Source: Ignavibacteriales bacterium (lineage in GTDB: Bacteria; Bacteroidota; Ignavibacteria; T3Sed10-11). From it: a stretch of 44,519 nucleotides of DNA. A program made the position numbers and the translations under genes. Below, in pieces: positions 41,277 to 44,519 of the stretch. The notes under the pieces were generated by a model. The model was not told the origin of the DNA. It searched no databases and saw only the letters and a list, made by a program, of their open reading frames with translations. The DNA lies in assembly GCA_003567775.1 (NCBI GenBank), contig PWYR01000141.1:1-44519 (forward strand), in the 5' to 3' direction. The stretch's first letter is position 1. Every line of letters starts with the position of its first letter.

Positions 41277-43433
41277 ATGAGTCACCATTCGACAATAACA
41301 TTTGCTGAAGCTACCGATATCGCGCGTGAGATTAAAAACATTGCATATAACCTGTGGTGGACATGGCATGTAGACGCTCGTGATCTGTTTCGCGATCTCT
41401 CACCGCAAACATATTTCCGTTGCAACCACAATGTTATTGCGATGTTTGATGAAATATCCGATCAGGAACTTGCTGCGCGTTTGCTCGATCCGAAACAGAT
41501 GAGCCGCGCACAAAACGTGATCAATCAGTATAATCAATACATGTCTGAAAATAATACCTGGGCAAGTAAACACGCCGGGGAAATTATCCGGAGCGGACCC
41601 GTTGCTTATTTCAGCGCAGAATTTGGATTACACGAAAGCTTGCCCATCTACTCCGGTGGTCTCGGAATCCTTGCGGGTGATCACACAAAATCCGCCAGCG
41701 ATCTCGGCGTACCGTTCATCGGTGTAAGTCTCTATTACCGGCAAGGATACTTCGAACAACGCATCGGTCCGGACGGGTGGCAACAGGAAGAGTTCCCGAA
41801 CACCGACCCTAAAAAACTACCGCTCGAACTCGTTGCCAATAAAGCAGGGGATCCGATCGTTGCATCGGTGAAGATCGGACATAGCGACATATATTTTCAC
41901 GCCTGGCGTATCAATCTCGGACGTGTGTCGCTGATTTTACTCGACACAAATCGTGAAGAAAACGAATTACACTACCGCGAGATGATTTCACAGGTATACG
42001 GAGGAGATATAACGACGCGTATTTCACAAGAAATAGTCCTCGGCATCGGCGGTGTGCGTATGCTGCGCGCTATGGGTATCACTCCATCGGTATATCATTT
42101 AAACGAAGGTCATTCCGCCTTTCTTACCCTCGAGCTGCTTAGAGAACTGGTTCGTGAGAAAGGAAAAACCACCGCCGAAGCTATACGCTGGGTGCGTCAA
42201 CATACCGTGTTTACAACACATACCCCCGTCCCCGCCGGACACGACCGGTTCAGTGAAGATCTTATCCGCTTCACGCTCCAAAAGTTTTGCACCGAGTGCT
42301 GGGACGATGCATCCGATATTATGCCTCTCGGTCGGGTAGATGCAAATGATAAAGAAGAGCCGTTCTGTATGACGGTGCTTGCATTAAAAATGTCACGAGC
42401 AGCAAACGGCGTCAGTGAACTGCATGGCAGGGTCAGCCGCGAAATGTGGAAAGATCTTTATCCGAATAAATCGGTCGATAAGGTTCCCATCGGCTTTATC
42501 ACAAACGGTGTCCATGTTCCCGGATGGACCTCCTCACGCGCATTTAGATTCTGGCACAATATCCTCGGCGAGGATTGGCCGGATCATCTCGACGATCCGG
42601 AATTCTGGCAGCGGATTGAAGACCCCGAATTCATATCGGACGAAGAATTATGGGCGCTGCGGTATGTCTTGCGCCGCGAGCTGATTGAATTTGTCCGCAC
42701 CCGTCTGCGACAACAAAGTGCACGCTACGGCAACAACCCGGGAATAACATTCGATAGAATTTTATCAACCGATGCATTGACGATAGGATTTGCCCGCCGT
42801 TTTGCAGCGTATAAACGCGCGCCGCTTTTCTTTAGCGATCCGCAGCGTGCAAAAAGAATATTGCTGAATCCGGAACGCCCGGTTCAGATAATTTATGCGG
42901 GTAAATCACATCCGCGCGACGATCAGGGTAAAAAGTTTATCCAACAACTTGTCGGTTTTGCGCGCGAGCCGGAATTATTCGGAAAAGTTGTTTTTCTTGA
43001 GAATTACGATATCAATGCCGGACGTTTGCTCGTGTCCGGATCGGACGTCTGGTTGAATAATCCGCGACGACCGTTAGAAGCAAGCGGTACAAGCGGCCAG
43101 AAAACCGCTATCCACGGCGGACTCAATGTGAGCATTATGGACGGCTGGTGGCGTGAAGCATACGACGGCGGGAACGGATGGGCAATCGGCGATGACAGTC
43201 ACCCCGACTCGATAGAAGAGCAGGATAAACAGGACGCTGAAAATCTCTATGATGTGCTCGAAAATCAGGTCATTCCGGAGTTCTACGATCGCGAAGGAAA
43301 CGGGTTGCCGAGAAAGTGGTTCGATCGCGTACGGCATGCAATGGCTACATTAATTCCGCAGTATAACACCGACCGTATGGTTGAAGAATACGTGCGCAGA
43401 TATTATATAAACAATAAATCATCCGCCAAATAA
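41277..43433 (+). CDS. glgP: Alpha-glucan phosphorylase (GT35)
   Basis: The enzyme splits glucose 1-phosphate from glycogen or maltodextrin with inorganic phosphate and PLP. It has 718 aa, the short form that starts with NLWWTWHVDARDLFRDL. Motifs: YFSAEFGLHESLPIYSGGLG near residue 109, HLNEGHSAF near 274, THTPVPAGHDRF near 316, and the PLP region EASGTSGQKTAIHGGLN near 602, followed by DGWWREAYDG. The usual Asn in that last loop is His here (AIHGG). GAGGAG lies 6 nt before ATG 41277. It supplies substrate for phosphoglucomutase at 5.3 kb. Confidence 0.96.
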   Translation: MSHHSTITFAEATDIAREIKNIAYNLWWTWHVDARDLFRDLSPQTYFRCNHNVIAMFDEISDQELAARLLDPKQMSRAQNVINQYNQYMSENNTWASKHAGEIIRSGPVAYFSAEFGLHESLPIYSGGLGILAGDHTKSASDLGVPFIGVSLYYRQGYFEQRIGPDGWQQEEFPNTDPKKLPLELVANKAGDPIVASVKIGHSDIYFHAWRINLGRVSLILLDTNREENELHYREMISQVYGGDITTRISQEIVLGIGGVRMLRAMGITPSVYHLNEGHSAFLTLELLRELVREKGKTTAEAIRWVRQHTVFTTHTPVPAGHDRFSEDLIRFTLQKFCTECWDDASDIMPLGRVDANDKEEPFCMTVLALKMSRAANGVSELHGRVSREMWKDLYPNKSVDKVPIGFITNGVHVPGWTSSRAFRFWHNILGEDWPDHLDDPEFWQRIEDPEFISDEELWALRYVLRRELIEFVRTRLRQQSARYGNNPGITFDRILSTDALTIGFARRFAAYKRAPLFFSDPQRAKRILLNPERPVQIIYAGKSHPRDDQGKKFIQQLVGFAREPELFGKVVFLENYDINAGRLLVSGSDVWLNNPRRPLEASGTSGQKTAIHGGLNVSIMDGWWREAYDGGNGWAIGDDSHPDSIEEQDKQDAENLYDVLENQVIPEFYDREGNGLPRKWFDRVRHAMATLIPQYNTDRMVEEYVRRYYINNKSSAK

Positions 43434-43466
43434 ATCGGTTTCGACAGGAACTATACTACCTCTTCA

Positions 43467-43676
43467 TTGAGTTTTTATTGTAGGGAGCAATTTATTTCAT
43501 TACAAATATTGCTTGACATAACCGGGACGGGATTTACGTCCGAATCGATCGAGGAGATCGTACGTGCTGCGTATAACAAACGGGTCGATACGATTAAAAA
43601 TAAAGGAACGGCAATAACGATTAAACAGGAGGATATGCCGAACAAGACACCAGTGGCTGCGATGTTCCGGTATTGA
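43467..43676 (+). CDS. Possible small protein, unrecognised
   Basis: The open frame ends at TGA 43676. The last 55 residues look protein-like (DITGTGFTSESIEEIVRAAY, then KNKGTAITIKQEDMP). Possible starts are TTG 43467 and TTG 43509; neither has a well-placed SD. It may be a real short gene or the tail of a lost one. It occupies most of the 415-nt gap after glgP; the rest of that gap holds only the palindrome at 43708. Confidence 0.3.
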   Translation: MSFYCREQFISLQILLDITGTGFTSESIEEIVRAAYNKRVDTIKNKGTAITIKQEDMPNKTPVAAMFRY

Positions 43677-43707
43677 GAAGTCTCAAAATATCGCAGTGAA
43701 ATAGTCC

Positions 43708-43736
43708 GTAGTGACGTTCCGGTGGAACGTCACTAC
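43708..43736. repeat. Perfect 13-bp palindrome (interspersed repeat)
   Basis: GTAGTGACGTTCC pairs with GGAACGTCACTAC around a GGT loop. Stem end and loop match the hairpin at 5221-5239 (CC-GGT-GG), and the GGA-loop pair at 6984-7052 is similar. It could also act as a stop for the unit ending in glgP. Confidence 0.65.
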
Positions 43737-43848
43737 TCCATAATCCTATAGATTATATCCTTGACAAGTCTGATTTTAAATAACATAACATAATTTTTTG
43801 GGACTTTCGTTTTCGCGGGAGCGCTGAAAGCCTAACTCTTCCAATCGC

Positions 43849-44325
43849 ATGGTTGAAACTCTCATAATCATACTCGGTGCACTTTTAATACTTGCCGGCA
43901 TTGCCGGCTCGTTTCTTCCGGTCCTGCCGGGTCCGCCATTAAGCTACCTCGGTCTGCTGACGCTGCAATTTACCGGGGATCCGCCGTTCACGGCAACTTT
44001 TCTTCTCACATGGGCATTGATCGTTATTGCCGTAGTGGCTATCGAGAATTTTATTCCTGCAATCGGAACGAAAAAATTCGGCGGCTCACGGCTTGGTATT
44101 CTGGGATGTTTTGCCGGACTTGTAGTCGGGATCATCTTCTTCCCACCTGTCGGGATTATTCTCGGTCCGCTGGCCGGCGCTTTCACCGGCGAGCTTATTG
44201 CCGGACAAAAATACGATAAAGCATTCCGGGCAGCCCTCGGTTCGTTTGCCGGTTTCCTCGTCGGGACACTTTTAAAATTTATTGTGTGTGTAATGATGGG
44301 GTATTATTTTGTTGTAAATTTGTAG
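43849..44325 (+). CDS. DUF456 family membrane protein
   Basis: The protein has 158 aa and four to five hydrophobic segments with many Gly and Pro residues: LIIILGALLILAGIAGSFLP at the start, PGPPLSYLGLL near 27, GTKKFGGSRLGILGCFAG near 73 and FFPPVGIILGPLAGAFTGEL near 97. This matches DUF456, a family of inner-membrane proteins with no known role. The start is ATG 43849, without an SD. Confidence 0.9.
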   Translation: MVETLIIILGALLILAGIAGSFLPVLPGPPLSYLGLLTLQFTGDPPFTATFLLTWALIVIAVVAIENFIPAIGTKKFGGSRLGILGCFAGLVVGIIFFPPVGIILGPLAGAFTGELIAGQKYDKAFRAALGSFAGFLVGTLLKFIVCVMMGYYFVVNL

Positions 44326-44413
44326 GGAACAGTTGGAGGTTACATGGTAGCTGTTTTATTTCATTCAAGGACGAACGCAAATTGATGCGGATGCAACTTC
44401 GAAGTAAGTAATT

Positions 44414-44519
44414 ATGATCTTTTCATACCTTCGCACAATATATAAACCGGATTTCTATCACGGTCATGGCAAACGAAAGAACTTCTTTGAAGGGTGGTTT
44501 TTCAAAGTAGTCGATCCGG
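44414..44519 (+). CDS. Tocopherol-cyclase-like protein, 5' part only
   Basis: Thirty-five codons are present before the window ends. The stretch DFYHGHGKRKNFFEGWFFKV resembles the N-terminus of the tocopherol cyclase-like family (FEGWYFK motif). In bacteria without tocopherol the role of these proteins is unknown. ATG 44414 lacks a clear SD. The call rests on one motif. Confidence 0.55.
   Translation, partial: MIFSYLRTIYKPDFYHGHGKRKNFFEGWFFKVVDP

Noticed and set aside
44344-44385. 13-residue leader peptide with a good SD (GGAGG) before the last gene
   Set aside because: No run of regulatory codons and no attenuator hairpin is seen; it is too short to support.

Overview
The window is a dense stretch of ordinary bacterial chromosome, AT-leaning, with no phage, integron, transposase, CRISPR array or tRNA/rRNA gene that I can see. 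It looks like a free-living, respiring member of the FCB group (Bacteroidota / Ignavibacteriota / Calditrichota / Marinimicrobia relatives). Reasons: a ribosomal protein bS16 with a long acidic tail, an inositol-phospholipid gene pair, futalosine-route menaquinone synthesis (mqnA), FadL/PorV-like outer-membrane barrels, DUF1460 and DUF3267 proteins, and short interspersed palindromes typical of that group. Many genes carry good Shine-Dalgarno (SD) sequences and several start with TTG, which argues against core Bacteroidia. The exact phylum cannot be fixed from the sequence alone.

Layout. 1-13.8 kb is nearly all minus strand: a multihaem c-type cytochrome cut by the window edge; flavin reductase, SagB-like nitroreductase and formate-THF ligase in a row; phosphoglucomutase; a class C beta-lactamase-fold hydrolase with a DUF2007 protein; a DksA/TraR-like protein; pncB overlapping a macrodomain gene; a wrecked MFS transporter fused to a truncated dksA-like 5' end; and prfC. 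13.9-30.8 kb is plus strand: ffh-rpsP-khpA-rimM-trmD-rplS-mqnA, recN, cysS, an outer-membrane protein, a strange aromatic/arginine-rich lipoprotein, a FadL-like barrel, a penicillin-acylase-family hydrolase, a sirtuin and pyruvate kinase. 31.0-32.8 kb is a minus-strand stress locus: ECF sigma factor, zinc anti-sigma factor, OsmC-family protein and thioredoxin. 32.8-37.4 kb (plus) holds an M29-like aminopeptidase, a lipoprotein, a CDP-alcohol phosphatidyltransferase overlapping inositol-1-phosphate synthase, and arfB. 37.4-39.3 kb (minus) holds DUF1460, DUF3267 and EVE-domain genes. 39.4-44.5 kb (plus) holds glycerate kinase, a cold-shock gene, alpha-glucan phosphorylase, a DUF456 protein and the start of a tocopherol-cyclase-like gene.

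The most interesting locus is 31.0-32.8 kb. The anti-sigma factor matches the cysteine/histidine spacing of the redox-sensing RsrA of Streptomyces. A 30-bp bipartite motif with identical 14-bp internal spacing stands just upstream of both the sigma gene and osmC-trxA. Together these suggest a self-regulating thiol-stress switch whose promoter can be read directly. Other points worth a look are a possible RNA thermoswitch in front of the cold-shock gene, the two-block low-complexity lipoprotein, the gene wreckage next to prfC, and the modular cytochrome.
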